Below, in pieces: positions 15,432-24,336 of a stretch of 34,274 nucleotides of DNA. The position numbers and the translations under genes were made by a program. A model generated the notes under the pieces. That model saw only the letters and a program-made list of their open reading frames with translations. It was not told the DNA's origin and searched no databases. The DNA comes from Chloroflexota bacterium. Lineage in GTDB: Bacteria; Chloroflexota; FW602-bin22; JACPRP01. Position 1 is the first letter of the stretch. The number at the start of each line of letters is the position of its first letter. The stretch lies in NCBI GenBank assembly GCA_016210495.1, contig JACQUC010000026.1:1-34274 (forward strand). Reading direction: 5' to 3'.

Positions 15432-15800
15432 CTAGGCTGCCCCCACAAGAGCGGTCGTTCGAGATGTCTGGGGTGCCTCCTCCATCTCTTCTACCCTGTT
15501 GCGCTCATTGGCGGTTCGGGGTCCCAACGGTGCGAACGTCACTATGTCGACAATCGGCGTCTCTCCGGTAATCTCAGGGGCAAACACAGGATGCTGTGCA
15601 CGACGGGACAAGAAAGAGCGAATGGCTTGGCGCGCCACTTGTGATATGGTCTGGCCACTTTCTTCTGCGAGATCAACCAGCTTGACTGAGTCCTCCGGCA
15701 TCAACCTAACCGAAACGACAATTCCACCAGGTTTACTCCGTCGGACCTGATCAGTTACGTTCTCGCCCGCCTCGAAGTCTTCTGGCTCTAAATTCGGCAT
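15432..15800 (-). CDS. Ribbon-helix-helix-like antitoxin or regulator
   Basis: This 122-residue protein has a short CopG-like segment: an N-terminal strand (GGIVVSVRLMPEDSVKLVDLAEE) followed by two helices (GQTISQVARQAIRSFLSRR, about residues 50-68). The C-terminal half is polar and of unknown role, perhaps binding the toxin. It starts seven bases after the stop of the partner gene and is probably co-transcribed from the palindromic region at 16110-16133. As is common for such pairs, it could repress the operon. Toxin-antitoxin function is inferred from size, order and fold hints. Confidence 0.65.
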   Translation of the reverse strand: MPNLEPEDFEAGENVTDQVRRSKPGGIVVSVRLMPEDSVKLVDLAEESGQTISQVARQAIRSFLSRRAQHPVFAPEITGETPIVDIVTFAPLGPRTANERNRVEEMEEAPQTSRTTALVGAA

Positions 15801-15807
15801 TTTGTGT

Positions 15808-16086
15808 TCACCTCTTGAGTTTCGATTTGTCTCCCTTTCGTGAAGGGAATGCTGTTGCCGGTCTCCACACGCCAGGTTGACCAGTCGGGGCTATAGGTAT
15901 CGTAAGCCACCGGCCAGCGAGGGTTGTCCCCACCATAAGATAGGGAGCGTCGTGACTCCCAGCGTTCCGCAGAAGCTGGAAGTCGCCGTCCCTGACCTGC
16001 AGGACTTCCCTAACCGAAACGCGGTGACGGCTCATCTCTTCTTCATTATATTCATCGATAGCGAGAGCGTCAATGAAAATATCCAC
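15808..16086 (-). CDS. Small BrnT-like putative toxin
   Basis: About 92 residues. The order of elements resembles BrnT and its distant relatives: an N-terminal acidic DEYNEEEMSRHRVSVREVLQV segment, then FQLLRNAGSHDAPYLMVG, and a C-terminal strand-rich stretch (GRWLTIPIAPTGQPGVWRPATAF). A TTG at 16104 allows six more residues, but the GTG at 16086 is closer to the conserved start. The gene precedes the ribbon-helix-helix gene, the toxin-first order of BrnT systems. The activity would be ribonuclease-like if the relationship holds; I infer this and cannot test it here. Confidence 0.6.
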   Translation of the reverse strand: MDIFIDALAIDEYNEEEMSRHRVSVREVLQVRDGDFQLLRNAGSHDAPYLMVGTTLAGRWLTIPIAPTGQPGVWRPATAFPSRKGDKSKLKR

Positions 16087-16109
16087 ATGGCACCGTAGTG
16101 ACAAATGTG

Positions 16110-16133
16110 GTATACTGCGTTTACACAGTATAC
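16110..16133. promoter_or_regulatory. Palindromic operator between divergent genes
   Basis: GTATACTG (16110-16117) and CAGTATAC (16126-16133) form a perfect 8-bp inverted repeat with an 8-base gap, between the toxin-antitoxin pair (minus) and the DUF6941-type gene (plus). Both arms include TATACT/TATACA-like -10 boxes, so a bound repressor could shut both promoters. The ribbon-helix-helix protein is the obvious candidate binder. Confidence 0.6.
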
Positions 16134-16156
16134 ACCACTAGGGGGGTTAAGCGCAA

Positions 16157-16606
16157 ATGCCAGAGAGCCTGAACAACCCGACCGTAGACTTCCTGATTCT
16201 AGCGGACCGTGCAGAGGCTGTCAACGGCAAGCTCTACATGATGGGTGGTGGTTGGGACCGCCTTTTTGTAGTTGATTTCGGCCAGCCACGATCCATTTCA
16301 GTCGGTGTGGGGATCCTAATCCCGTGGAATGCTACGAACGTGAATCACACCCTTTCCATCAGGGCTGAAACTCAAGATGGCGATGAGTTAGCTGCCTTGA
16401 CCTTGAATTTCAAGGTGGGCCGCCCGTCAGTGTTGGGGCAGGGCGAGTCCCAAAGAATTCCGCTTGGACTCGAACTTCCAACTCGTCTCCCTGGGCCTGG
16501 AACATATGTGATCAAAGCATTCATTGACGACATTGAGCAGAAGCACGTAGTCTTCTATGCAACCCTTATACCTGCACCAACTGCCAAGATGCCGCCTTCG
16601 GGATAA
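16157..16606 (+). CDS. DUF6941-like hypothetical protein
   Basis: The 149-residue soluble protein opens with a segment seen in DUF6941-type proteins (PTVDFLILADRAEAVNGKLYMMGGGWDRL) and is rich in beta strands (SVGVGILIPW, LSIRAE, GTYVIKAFIDD), suggesting a compact beta-sandwich. No signal peptide, membrane segment or catalytic motif is visible. The ATG is preceded by a GGGGGG run about 12 bases upstream. It is divergent from the toxin-antitoxin pair and may share its operator. The function is not known. Confidence 0.75.
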   Translation: MPESLNNPTVDFLILADRAEAVNGKLYMMGGGWDRLFVVDFGQPRSISVGVGILIPWNATNVNHTLSIRAETQDGDELAALTLNFKVGRPSVLGQGESQRIPLGLELPTRLPGPGTYVIKAFIDDIEQKHVVFYATLIPAPTAKMPPSG

Positions 16607-16719
16607 CCAAAACCCACGCACTCGCCAACACGATAACATCGTACAGTCGACCGATCAAATCTGGGCTGTCGAGGGAATCCTTGGCTTGCTTGATCGGATG
16701 CCACAGTCAAACTCATATG

Positions 16720-17724
16720 TTACCGATAATTCAGGAGCGCCTGAAGGTGTCTGTAGCGCCGGAGGACGGCGAGGGGATTTTCTAGCGGCTCCAACACGGC
16801 CGCTAGCTCCTTGAACGAGCATGTCCTCGTCTTCTGAATCTGTCGGCGCTTTCGCAATGCGCTGCCGAGCGTCATTAACCCTGCTATCCTTCCCCGCAGC
16901 GAGCTCACGTTTCCTCGCACCAGAACCGAGTACGGCAGGGAGGCGAGGTCGTAAAAGAGGATCACGGGAAGAAACACGAAGATGGCCGGGCTGGGGTAGT
17001 TCTTGATGATGGTCAATACCTTGTTCCTGCCCAGCAAATGGTTCTTGAAAGGCGATCCTTCTTTGGAGCTCGCCGAGTGGAGGTGCAGAACCCTTGCGCG
17101 CGGCACGTACAGGCATTTCCAGCCCCGCAGCCGTGCTCGCCAGGCCAGGTCGACATCCTCAAGGTACATGAAGAAATCCTCGTCGAACAGCCCCACATCC
17201 TCGAGTAGCTCTCTCTTGTAGAGTGCGGCACCGGCGCAAGGACCGAAGATCTCAATGGGCTCAACTTCAGATTCGTCGTCGGCGCGGCCACCGTGTCTGT
17301 CCCAGGCAATGCCCGCCTTGTCCAGGACAATCCCGGTGGAGTTTATGATATTTGGCCATTGGTGGAATACCATCTTGGAGGCGGCCATACCCACATTAGG
17401 GTCGGAAGCGACGGCTTCGACAAGCCACGAAACCCAGTCCTCGGCAGCCTCGGCGTCGTTGTTCAGGGTAGCCAGCAGATCGCCGGTGGCAGCGTCGATC
17501 CCGGCGTTGCAGCCAGCCGCGAAGCCGAGATTGGAGGCGTTACGAACGAAGCGCACGTGAGGAAAAGCGGCCTCGGCTTCCTCAGCCGATCCGTCGGTCG
17601 AGGCGTTGTCCACCAGGATGATCTCGACGTTCGGGTAAGTCTGATTGGTAAGCGACAGCAGGCATCTCCGGAGGAAATGCCTGCCGTTCCAATTCACGAT
17701 TATTACGGATACCTTGGGACCCAC
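16720..17724 (-). CDS. Family 2 glycosyltransferase
   Basis: This 334-residue GT-A fold enzyme resembles rhamnosyltransferases. The N-terminus has VSVIIVNWNGRHFLRRCL and IILVDNASTDGS, the nucleotide-sugar binding strands. NNDAE near residue 88 supplies the metal-binding acidic motif, and DEDFFMYLEDVDLAWRARLRG (around 200) is the acceptor-side ED motif. A hydrophobic stretch near 250-275 (PSPAIFVFLPVILFYDLASLPY) may attach it to the membrane. The GTG start directly abuts the stop of the family 4 enzyme, so the two are translationally coupled and likely act on the same surface glycan. Confidence 0.9.
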   Translation of the reverse strand: MGPKVSVIIVNWNGRHFLRRCLLSLTNQTYPNVEIILVDNASTDGSAEEAEAAFPHVRFVRNASNLGFAAGCNAGIDAATGDLLATLNNDAEAAEDWVSWLVEAVASDPNVGMAASKMVFHQWPNIINSTGIVLDKAGIAWDRHGGRADDESEVEPIEIFGPCAGAALYKRELLEDVGLFDEDFFMYLEDVDLAWRARLRGWKCLYVPRARVLHLHSASSKEGSPFKNHLLGRNKVLTIIKNYPSPAIFVFLPVILFYDLASLPYSVLVRGNVSSLRGRIAGLMTLGSALRKRRQIQKTRTCSFKELAAVLEPLENPLAVLRRYRHLQALLNYR

Positions 17725-18984
17725 CTAGCGGCACAGCTCCCGATAAATATCGTCGATCATAGCGAACTTCTTGTCCCACGTATGCTCGCGAAGCACCTTC
17801 TGATAGCCTGCTTCGCCAAGATCGCGTGCATGCTGGCTGTTTTCGAGGAGAGAGGAAATGCAAGAGGCCAGGCGTTTAACGTCACCGAAGTCGACGAGCA
17901 AGCCGTCCGTTCCGTCGCCGATCACTTCGGGGACGCCACCGGCCAGCGCGCCAATGACCGGTTTCTTGTAGAGCCAGGCCTCCAGGTAGACAATGCCGAA
18001 TGAATCGGTTCGTGAGGGCATTGCGAACACATCGCCTGCCGCCAGAAGGTCTCTCTTCTCCTCATCGGAGACAAGGCCAAGTTGCAGGCAGCGCCCCCGC
18101 ACCCACTCCGGCTGCACGTCGAAATAGGCGGCGAAGTGCTTAGTCCTGGTGCCCGCAAGCGCCAGCCTTGCCTGGCAGCCGCCGCTCCAGAGCAGCTTCA
18201 TGGCCTCGACGAGGTCGCGAACTCCCTTGTCGAAGGACTGGGCGCCAATGAAAAACACCAGTGGCTCACTCACATCGTGCTTGTGCCTGAACCGTACACC
18301 ATTGCCTCCAAAGATCGCTTCGGGATTGACACCCACGCCTACTTTCGCCATCTTCTTCAACGGGACGCCCAATCCGGCGAGAAACCGGCTTTCTATATCT
18401 GTTTGAGTGATGATCTTGTCGCTGGCGCGAATCATCTCGATCTGGTGTCGGTTGGTGTAATTGATCCTTACGGCCGGGTTTTCGGGCTCGCCGAGGTGCA
18501 CGAAAGGCGTGAGCAGAAAGGGCAGGCTATGGGTGCGGGCGTAGCGTTGCGCGGCCGCCACCAGGGGTTCAAAAAGAACGTTCGCGGCGTGTACCAGATG
18601 GTATTTCTCCGCCGTGGAGTCCAGCCGGCGATGAAGACTGGGTACGTATGGGGTTGTAAACGAAAGGAGGGCGAGCAGGCGCGAGGTGTTCATCGGCAAC
18701 CTCGACAACCAGGCCACAAGTTGTCGAGTGTGCGGATAGACGACGTGCGAGTATGGAAGGTGCCGGATGGCAAAGCGTTGGACCCGCACGCCGTTGTGGA
18801 TTTCCTCACCCTGGGCGAGCCTCGCCCTGCTGCTCAGCCAGAAGTACTCCGGGTCGCCGGCGTCCGTAGTCACGACCGTGACCTCGGCACCGTTTCTGGC
18901 AAACCTTTCGGAGATCTCCTGGAAATAGGTCTCTGATCCGCCGACGCTTGGCCAGTAGCGTTGGATTACGTGCAGTATCCTCAT
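17725..18984 (-). CDS. Family 4 (GT-B) glycosyltransferase
   Basis: The 419-residue retaining glycosyltransferase starts with the acceptor-binding loop HVIQRYWPSVGGSETYFQEI. The C-terminal Rossmann domain holds LVFFIGAQSFDKGVRDLVEA and the EX7E-type donor site MPSRTDSFGIVYLEAWLYKKPV with AGGVPEVIGDGTDG (about residues 325-365). Members use nucleotide sugars to extend exopolysaccharide, lipid-linked or capsular glycans in the cytoplasm. ATG 18984 is the natural start, as the motif begins at residue 4. It is the upstream partner of the family 2 enzyme and follows a polytopic membrane protein on the same strand. Confidence 0.92.
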   Translation of the reverse strand: MRILHVIQRYWPSVGGSETYFQEISERFARNGAEVTVVTTDAGDPEYFWLSSRARLAQGEEIHNGVRVQRFAIRHLPYSHVVYPHTRQLVAWLSRLPMNTSRLLALLSFTTPYVPSLHRRLDSTAEKYHLVHAANVLFEPLVAAAQRYARTHSLPFLLTPFVHLGEPENPAVRINYTNRHQIEMIRASDKIITQTDIESRFLAGLGVPLKKMAKVGVGVNPEAIFGGNGVRFRHKHDVSEPLVFFIGAQSFDKGVRDLVEAMKLLWSGGCQARLALAGTRTKHFAAYFDVQPEWVRGRCLQLGLVSDEEKRDLLAAGDVFAMPSRTDSFGIVYLEAWLYKKPVIGALAGGVPEVIGDGTDGLLVDFGDVKRLASCISSLLENSQHARDLGEAGYQKVLREHTWDKKFAMIDDIYRELCR

Positions 18985-19041
18985 CTCAGTGCTAGATTCT
19001 AGACTCAGACAGCGAATATGTCAATTGGGAAGTAGCGGAGG

Positions 19042-20295
19042 TTAGACGAGTGCGTCCAGGCTAACACCTGTGGCTTGCACAACGAGAAGAACGAGCATGG
19101 CCAGCACGAATAGCTTGAGCAGTCGATAATACCATTTGGTTGGCAGCCCCAGTGCCCACCAATAATCGAGCCACTGCCCGTCAAGCGACCGGTCAATCAA
19201 ACGACTGGCCATAAGGGCTAGCGGCGCGATGGTGAAAAGCAACAGCGCTGAGCCGCTTTGGCGAACAAACCACAGAGCGAGAAGAGAAGGCAGCATCCAA
19301 AGGAGGAGGAAGACAAGCTGCTGTCTCCGCTGCTCGACGATCCACAAAACGGGGACCGAAAGCGTGGATAGCAGGACAAGGAAGAGCCCGGCAAGACGCG
19401 CTATCAAGCCGAAGTTGGCGGCGACGAGGAATACGAAGAGGAGCGCTGTGATGACGAGTGATAGAACGAACGATTTTCCGCCGGTTCGCTTGGGGACGAA
19501 TATTGCGAAGACTCCGACAATAGTGACAAGCACGAATACGACAGCAAGCAGCGGGGTGGCCGTGATAGCCGGCCAGGCTGCTGCGTCAAGGAAGTATGCC
19601 AGCTCGGCGGAAACGAGATTCTGCCACCACGTGCTAAGGCCGCCGAGTCTCGACGCTACCCACCCGTAGCCAACGAGCACGACGACCAGCATCAAAGAGA
19701 GCGCGGCCACAGGCTGCCAGAGCTCCGAGGCTTTTCGCCGGGGCCAGGAAGTGGTCGCAAGGAAAGGCAACACAGCGGTTGCCGAAGCCGGGTGCACCGC
19801 GAGAGCAAGGCCGGCGAATCCTCCCCAAATGAGCCAACGACCTGTCGTCCACGCCCAGACGGCTACCGTGATAAAGAGAATGCCTATGCCGTATCTTTCG
19901 ACGGTGGTGGATAGCGAGAAAGACAAGGGGGAGAAGACCAGCAAAGCTGCAGGCACCACCCCGATGTAGATGTTTGAAAAGAGGGCGCGGTAAGCGAAGT
20001 ACAGGGCGACGCCGCTCAGCAAGCCCGCGAGGATGGACAAAATGCGCAGAACTTGATCCGGAGGATAGTTGCCGACGATACTTCCCAGCCCTACGAGAGC
20101 CCAGCCGAGCCAAACGTAAGCGGGGCTTCCGCCGGCGTCCAGAGGCTCCAGCGCCGCGACACGCAAGGCAATGGCGCTGGGGGCCACGGGCGGAGCACCA
20201 CCGCTAGACCGGTAGGTCCACAGGACTATCACAAGCCCGATCAGGAGCAATACTATCTCACGGCGCTTAAGGCGAGAAGGCGCTCGAGGTTCCAC
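19042..20295 (-). CDS. Polytopic membrane protein, GT-C glycosyltransferase-like
   Basis: This 417-residue protein has about ten hydrophobic segments. A short first loop (ALEPLDAGGSPAYVWLGWALVG) is followed by many helices, a layout like that of lipid-linked-sugar GT-C enzymes (PMT/ArnT type), although I cannot point to a confirmed catalytic acidic residue. The frame is open to 20394, but GTG 20295 is chosen because AAGGAG lies four bases upstream and the extra 33 residues look like intergenic sequence. Together with the two downstream glycosyltransferase genes it suggests a small surface-polysaccharide cluster. Confidence 0.75.
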   Translation of the reverse strand: MEPRAPSRLKRREIVLLLIGLVIVLWTYRSSGGAPPVAPSAIALRVAALEPLDAGGSPAYVWLGWALVGLGSIVGNYPPDQVLRILSILAGLLSGVALYFAYRALFSNIYIGVVPAALLVFSPLSFSLSTTVERYGIGILFITVAVWAWTTGRWLIWGGFAGLALAVHPASATAVLPFLATTSWPRRKASELWQPVAALSLMLVVVLVGYGWVASRLGGLSTWWQNLVSAELAYFLDAAAWPAITATPLLAVVFVLVTIVGVFAIFVPKRTGGKSFVLSLVITALLFVFLVAANFGLIARLAGLFLVLLSTLSVPVLWIVEQRRQQLVFLLLWMLPSLLALWFVRQSGSALLLFTIAPLALMASRLIDRSLDGQWLDYWWALGLPTKWYYRLLKLFVLAMLVLLVVQATGVSLDALV

Positions 20296-20380
20296 AGTTC
20301 TCCTTGGAAGAGAGCAGTCAAGCAGTGCCGGGAAATGATAGCATCGGGCTGGAGTCGTGTCAAGCGCAACCGGGGGACGG

Positions 20381-20407
20381 AACCACGGAGACACAGAGGC
20401 ACGGAGA
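20381..20407. repeat. Dispersed CCACGGAGACACAGAGGCACGGAG-type sequence (variant)
   Basis: A purine-rich run starting AACCACGGAGACACAGAGGC lies between the membrane protein and the response regulator. Close variants of this run are widespread between genes in unrelated environmental bacteria. The rest of 20296-20560 shows no gene or clear signal. Confidence 0.5.
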
Positions 20408-20560
20408 GGCGCGACGGGACGATTTGGTGGCGGGCGTAGTCTACAAGAATTGAAACAATGCGGGCGCAGGCACGCATCTTGCGGTAATAAGGTTGGTAGC
20501 TGGATTAGTGAGTGACTTGTGGTATCATGCTACTATCTGCGAACGGGCAGGTGACCAGCG

Positions 20561-20923
20561 ATGGCAAAGAAGGTAGCCACCATAGATGATAACCCCGAGT
20601 TCTTGCAGTTGATCAAGGACATTCTGGAAAAGGAAGGCTATGAGGTAGTTTGCTGTGTGGGAAGCCTCCGGGCGCACGAAACCATCAAGGAAACCAGGCC
20701 GGACCTGATACTGCTGGACATTATGATGCCTGGTCGCAGCGGGTGGGAGTTGCTTGACATCCTAAGGCTTGACCCGGACACCGCGAACATTCCGGTCATC
20801 GTGACTACCGGTGTGAGAGCCGCCACGGCGCGCCTGCGGACGCAGGCATACGATTTGCTCAAAAAGCCCTTCGACGTGGACGATCTTCTGGCAAAGGTGG
20901 AGAAGGCCATCGGGAAGCCCTAG
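20561..20923 (+). CDS. Orphan single-domain response regulator
   Basis: The 120-residue CheY-like receiver has acidic pocket D9-D10 (ATIDDNPEF), phosphoacceptor D53 (LLDIMMP), switch threonine T82/T83 (VIVTTG) and lysine K102 (LKKPFD). No kinase gene is adjacent, so its partner is elsewhere; it may serve as a signalling intermediate. It differs enough from the regulator at 14970 not to look like a recent copy. ATG 20561 has only a weak upstream GGCAGG. Confidence 0.88.
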   Translation: MAKKVATIDDNPEFLQLIKDILEKEGYEVVCCVGSLRAHETIKETRPDLILLDIMMPGRSGWELLDILRLDPDTANIPVIVTTGVRAATARLRTQAYDLLKKPFDVDDLLAKVEKAIGKP

Positions 20924-21001
20924 GAAACCGATTGGCTAGTAGTCTGTCAGGGCTGCTGCAATGCCCCGCCGCGCAGGCAGTATCCGGCAGCGGTGGCGCT
21001 G

Positions 21002-21283
21002 TTAGGCTCGGTTGGTTGCCTGATCACGCTCAAACAAGGCCTTCGCGTCGCCGGCGAGACCTTGCTCCACACAATCGCAATAAGTGGAGTAGATCGCCTT
21101 GTTCAGCAGCTTCATCCGCCAGTCGTCTGGGCTCAGCAAGTTCGCGTATTCCTGCCTCTCGCGAAGAAGGCGAGCCAGGCGTAGCAGGAACAGAAGCTGA
21201 AGAGGCGAGTACGGCCGTGCTCCCCGAGCCTGATGTTGAGATTCGTTGACCGGGTCGCGTCTTTGGATGTCAAATGGTAGCAT
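21002..21283 (-). CDS. Small hypothetical protein
   Basis: A 93-residue, mostly helical protein (YSPLQLLFLLRLARLLRERQ, SPDDWRMKLLNKAIYSTYCD). The leucine/arginine helices and the WRMKLLNKA segment read like real protein, whereas the overlapping plus-strand frame (20932-21249) does not. ATG 21283 has GGGAG seven bases upstream. I do not recognise a family. It lies alone between the orphan response regulator and the KOW/MutL pair; 20924-21001 and 21284-21383 show nothing else. Confidence 0.55.
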   Translation of the reverse strand: MLPFDIQRRDPVNESQHQARGARPYSPLQLLFLLRLARLLRERQEYANLLSPDDWRMKLLNKAIYSTYCDCVEQGLAGDAKALFERDQATNRA

Positions 21284-21383
21284 CGGTCTACTCCCACGGC
21301 CGACCTAACGGCCTTTTTGTACATGGAGCTACACCGCAAGAACCGTACCAGGCCCGGCTGCCCACACGCTTGACAACGCGCTG

Positions 21384-22469
21384 TCAGCCGACCAACTCCA
21401 CGTTGTGACGGCCAACCACGATCTTGGATCCGCCGCCGATTTCGACCTCGACGAGCTTCGAGCGGATGCCCGATTTCAGGACCCCCTTGGCGGCGGGCAG
21501 TCTACTAACCCTGCCCGCCGCGCCGAGGTGGTTGCCCCGCGTGATGCGGACCAGGGCTCCCTCACGCAACTGCAGATTAGCACTTTCGCCCTGGGTTGGC
21601 CCACCGACATCCGGCACGATCACCTCCGGTGGAGCCACTCCCCAGGAAGTCTCCAAAGGAGCAAACACACTCGAAACACGACCGACGTGTAGCGTAAGCA
21701 ACTCAAAAGCCGCCAGAGACATGGGAACGGTGCCAAAAGCATCGGTGACGACGACCGCCAGGGGCTGGGGATTGTCGAGAAGCCAGCGGAAGGTCGGACC
21801 CGTAACGCTGCCGACAATCACTGCCTGCACGCCCGCAAGAGTTGCGGTTCTGACTGCCTGCTGCCCGACGTGCCCACCGAAGAGCACAGCACCCGAACAA
21901 GATTCGTCGATAGAGTCAGCCACAATCTCGTCACCGCGAGAGGCAACGACGGCTTTCAGAATACCGCGCGCATCCTCGCCCGCGGCGGCAAGTCCCTGCA
22001 CGTAAGCTCCCGTCGTCTCGATAACAGCTCCACGGGCCGGAATCGTGCCGACAACAAGTCCAGAAACGGCGGCACGAACCTCTACCTCATCGACCAAAGG
22101 GTTTATCAGCAACTCGCCCCAACTGGTAGGGCCGGAAGCAACGACGCCATCGATAGGCGAAGCGCACGAACGGTGGCCAAAACGCATAGCACCCCTTTTC
22201 TCGGCCAAAAGCTCACCGGCCCTGACCGTATCGCCGGGCGACTTCAGCAGACAACGCGCCACTTCGCCGGCATCTCTGGTGCCAAGGGCCTGCGCCAGGT
22301 TCAGCACCAAAGGAGGGCTGGTCTTACGCAGACGCGCTATGACGTCGTCGGGCCCAACGCGCTCACCCGCGTCGACAAGCACGTCGCCATCCACTGGCAG
22401 CAGGCGCGTCTTGCGCAATCGATGTGTAGCAGTCACTCGCAGAGCTGGCGCCACTGGGCTGATTTCCAT
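21384..22469 (-). CDS. KOW-like protein paired with MutL
   Basis: This 361-residue protein has no recognised enzymatic motif. The N-terminal half carries barrel-sandwich-like strand pairs (LPVDGDVLVDAGERVGPDDV, SPIDGVVASGP, AAVSGLVVGTIPARGAVI) reminiscent of lipoyl/RnfC-like hybrid folds. The last ~60 residues look like a KOW/SH3-type barrel (GALVRITRGNHLGAAGRVSR). It begins six bases after the MutL-family gene and is surely co-transcribed with it. I recall similar neighbours beside glutamate-mutase-L genes in Chloroflexota, but the role is unknown. Confidence 0.7.
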   Translation of the reverse strand: MEISPVAPALRVTATHRLRKTRLLPVDGDVLVDAGERVGPDDVIARLRKTSPPLVLNLAQALGTRDAGEVARCLLKSPGDTVRAGELLAEKRGAMRFGHRSCASPIDGVVASGPTSWGELLINPLVDEVEVRAAVSGLVVGTIPARGAVIETTGAYVQGLAAAGEDARGILKAVVASRGDEIVADSIDESCSGAVLFGGHVGQQAVRTATLAGVQAVIVGSVTGPTFRWLLDNPQPLAVVVTDAFGTVPMSLAAFELLTLHVGRVSSVFAPLETSWGVAPPEVIVPDVGGPTQGESANLQLREGALVRITRGNHLGAAGRVSRLPAAKGVLKSGIRSKLVEVEIGGGSKIVVGRHNVELVG

Positions 22470-22475
22470 AGCTTG

Positions 22476-24275
22476 CTACGCTCCCATCCCTTCGAGCCAT
22501 TCCCGCACCCGCGACCAGCGTCCCTCGGCACCGACTGGGACGAGCGGCGTTTCGCGAGCGTCGACGACGAGGCCCAGCTTGCCACCCCTCACCGATATCT
22601 TCCCAGATCGGCCCCTCCCCCATCCGAAGTCGAGATTGCTGTTAGGCTTGATGGAAAGCTCTATCGTATCCTGGCGAGCGAGAGGAATGAGCTTTAGACC
22701 GCCGCAGGGAATATCGATCTTTGTCGGCCTCTGGCCGCTGCGCTTGATCTCCAAGACGACGGCCTTTTCGCCCAGGCGGGCCGGCCCCCGTCCCGCTATG
22801 CAGGTGCCAAGCCACGTCAGGCCGTCACTCAACAATGCTTCCGCGGCGGCCTGAGGGTGCGAGGAGGCCACGGCGCCGAGCGCAGGAAGGATCGAAAGCG
22901 TATCGACGGCCAGCTCTGTGATGCCGGTTGGTTCGAGCGCATCCATAATCGCCAGGGCCATCTGCGCCGGGCTCGTGCCACCGGCCAGCAAACCGCCCGT
23001 CGCGACGACAAGGCCGGGCCTGGGCTCGGCTGGGAAGTATACGGCGGCGCCGACGCCATCCATGGCCTCGCGCGCCGCCTGTGTCGCCAGGGCAGCGTCG
23101 AGCCGCAACTCCTCACGGGTTTCGGGAACAGTCCACGGTCGCGCCCATTTGTTAAGGATCACTGCCTCGATCTCTTCACCTGTCAGCTCGAAAGGCAATC
23201 TGCCTCTGAGCGCCCAAACCGACTTCAAAAGATTGATGCTGCCGCGGCCAGTACCAGCCACAGAGGAGACCGCGAAAGAGGTGTTGCCGTTGGCGGAGAA
23301 GACACGCGTATATGATGCACCGAAATCGATGCCCCAGGTCGGCGCCGTGTGGTGCTTGGCCAGGAACCGCACGACGCGCCCAAAGCCGATCGCCGAATGG
23401 CAGACGGGCTCGCTCTCCCAGGAGCGGACGAGGCTGTAGCCAGGCGTCCCCTCCACGATGCCATGCCGCCAAAAGCGCCGAATCTCGTCCCAAAGCAGCA
23501 GACGATCGACTTCGATGGCACCCTCGCCAAGCGCCAGGAGCCTCATTTCGTACTTGCCATCCAGGACTCGACGAAGCAACTCACCCTCTCGGATCGAAGC
23601 CACGAGAAGTATGGAGGGCCTGGGTGAAGTAACGTCTTTGGCGAGCGCGTTGCCCAACTCGAGGAGTCCCGACGTCTCCGGGTCGGCAGCCCCGCCGGCA
23701 ATGACGATGGCGTGCGGCTGAGAGGCTTCGAGCGCGTGGAGCACACGATCCACAAGTGTGTGTACAGCGCCAGAGGGGGCAGCCGGCATATCTTCACCCC
23801 GGGGTTTCTTCCGCTTCTGAGCTCTCTCACCACGACTCACACGGTTGCGGCCACCGACGTTGCCGGCTTCGCCGTCGAACAAGACAGTTTCGACGGTCAG
23901 TGCGTCGTAGCCGCCGCTTTCCCGGAGCATGGTGTGTACGCCAGAGGCTGGCGACAGCGCCACCAGGAGCAATCGGAGTGGACCGCCGACGCTAGTCGTG
24001 GACACGAAGCAGTCCACACCGCTGCCATTGTCGCGCTGGGGAAGCAGAGGGCCATTCGATGCCAGCAAGACGCGTCCGGACACGCTCTCCACGCCCGCAA
24101 TGGCCTCTCTCGCGCCCAAGCTCACATCGTCGAAAGGCGGGCGCAAGGTAGTCGCCGCATCCGCGCAGGCGACGAAACGATGTCGGCCCTCCACCGCATC
24201 GAGAAGCACTGCCTTAGTTCTGGTGTTTCCGACGTCGACGGCCAGAATCGGCCCTACGTCAACAGTATCGGCCAC
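22476..24275 (-). CDS. MutL (glutamate mutase L)-family ASKHA ATPase
   Basis: About 599 residues. Two actin/hexokinase-like lobes are recognisable: the phosphate-1 loop AVDVGNTRTKAVLLD near the N-terminus, IVIAGGAADPETSG around 200, a second nucleotide-site strand WGIDFGASYTRVF near 325, and VVATGGLLAGG near 425. The MutL/GlmL family is linked to B12-dependent mutases and may maintain or reactivate them, but no mutase gene is present here. The open frame begins at TTG 24299; GTG 24275 is chosen because GGGAGG lies five bases upstream. The KOW-like gene follows after six bases. Confidence 0.78.
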   Translation of the reverse strand: MADTVDVGPILAVDVGNTRTKAVLLDAVEGRHRFVACADAATTLRPPFDDVSLGAREAIAGVESVSGRVLLASNGPLLPQRDNGSGVDCFVSTTSVGGPLRLLLVALSPASGVHTMLRESGGYDALTVETVLFDGEAGNVGGRNRVSRGERAQKRKKPRGEDMPAAPSGAVHTLVDRVLHALEASQPHAIVIAGGAADPETSGLLELGNALAKDVTSPRPSILLVASIREGELLRRVLDGKYEMRLLALGEGAIEVDRLLLWDEIRRFWRHGIVEGTPGYSLVRSWESEPVCHSAIGFGRVVRFLAKHHTAPTWGIDFGASYTRVFSANGNTSFAVSSVAGTGRGSINLLKSVWALRGRLPFELTGEEIEAVILNKWARPWTVPETREELRLDAALATQAAREAMDGVGAAVYFPAEPRPGLVVATGGLLAGGTSPAQMALAIMDALEPTGITELAVDTLSILPALGAVASSHPQAAAEALLSDGLTWLGTCIAGRGPARLGEKAVVLEIKRSGQRPTKIDIPCGGLKLIPLARQDTIELSIKPNSNLDFGWGRGRSGKISVRGGKLGLVVDARETPLVPVGAEGRWSRVREWLEGMGA

Positions 24276-24336
24276 GAAGGCCTCCCATACGATACTCAAG
24301 CAACCCTTGTGCCCTCAGGCGTTTGACCATCATAAT

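Noticed and set aside
20932..21249. Plus-strand 105-codon frame after the orphan response regulator
   Set aside because: The minus-strand 93-residue frame over the same bases has a ribosome binding site and helical protein-like sequence; both are unlikely to be real.
21870..22854. Overlapping plus-strand frames of about 270 codons opposite the KOW/MutL genes
   Set aside because: Low-complexity arginine/serine/proline composition and no ribosome binding site; the minus-strand genes have motifs and coupled starts.
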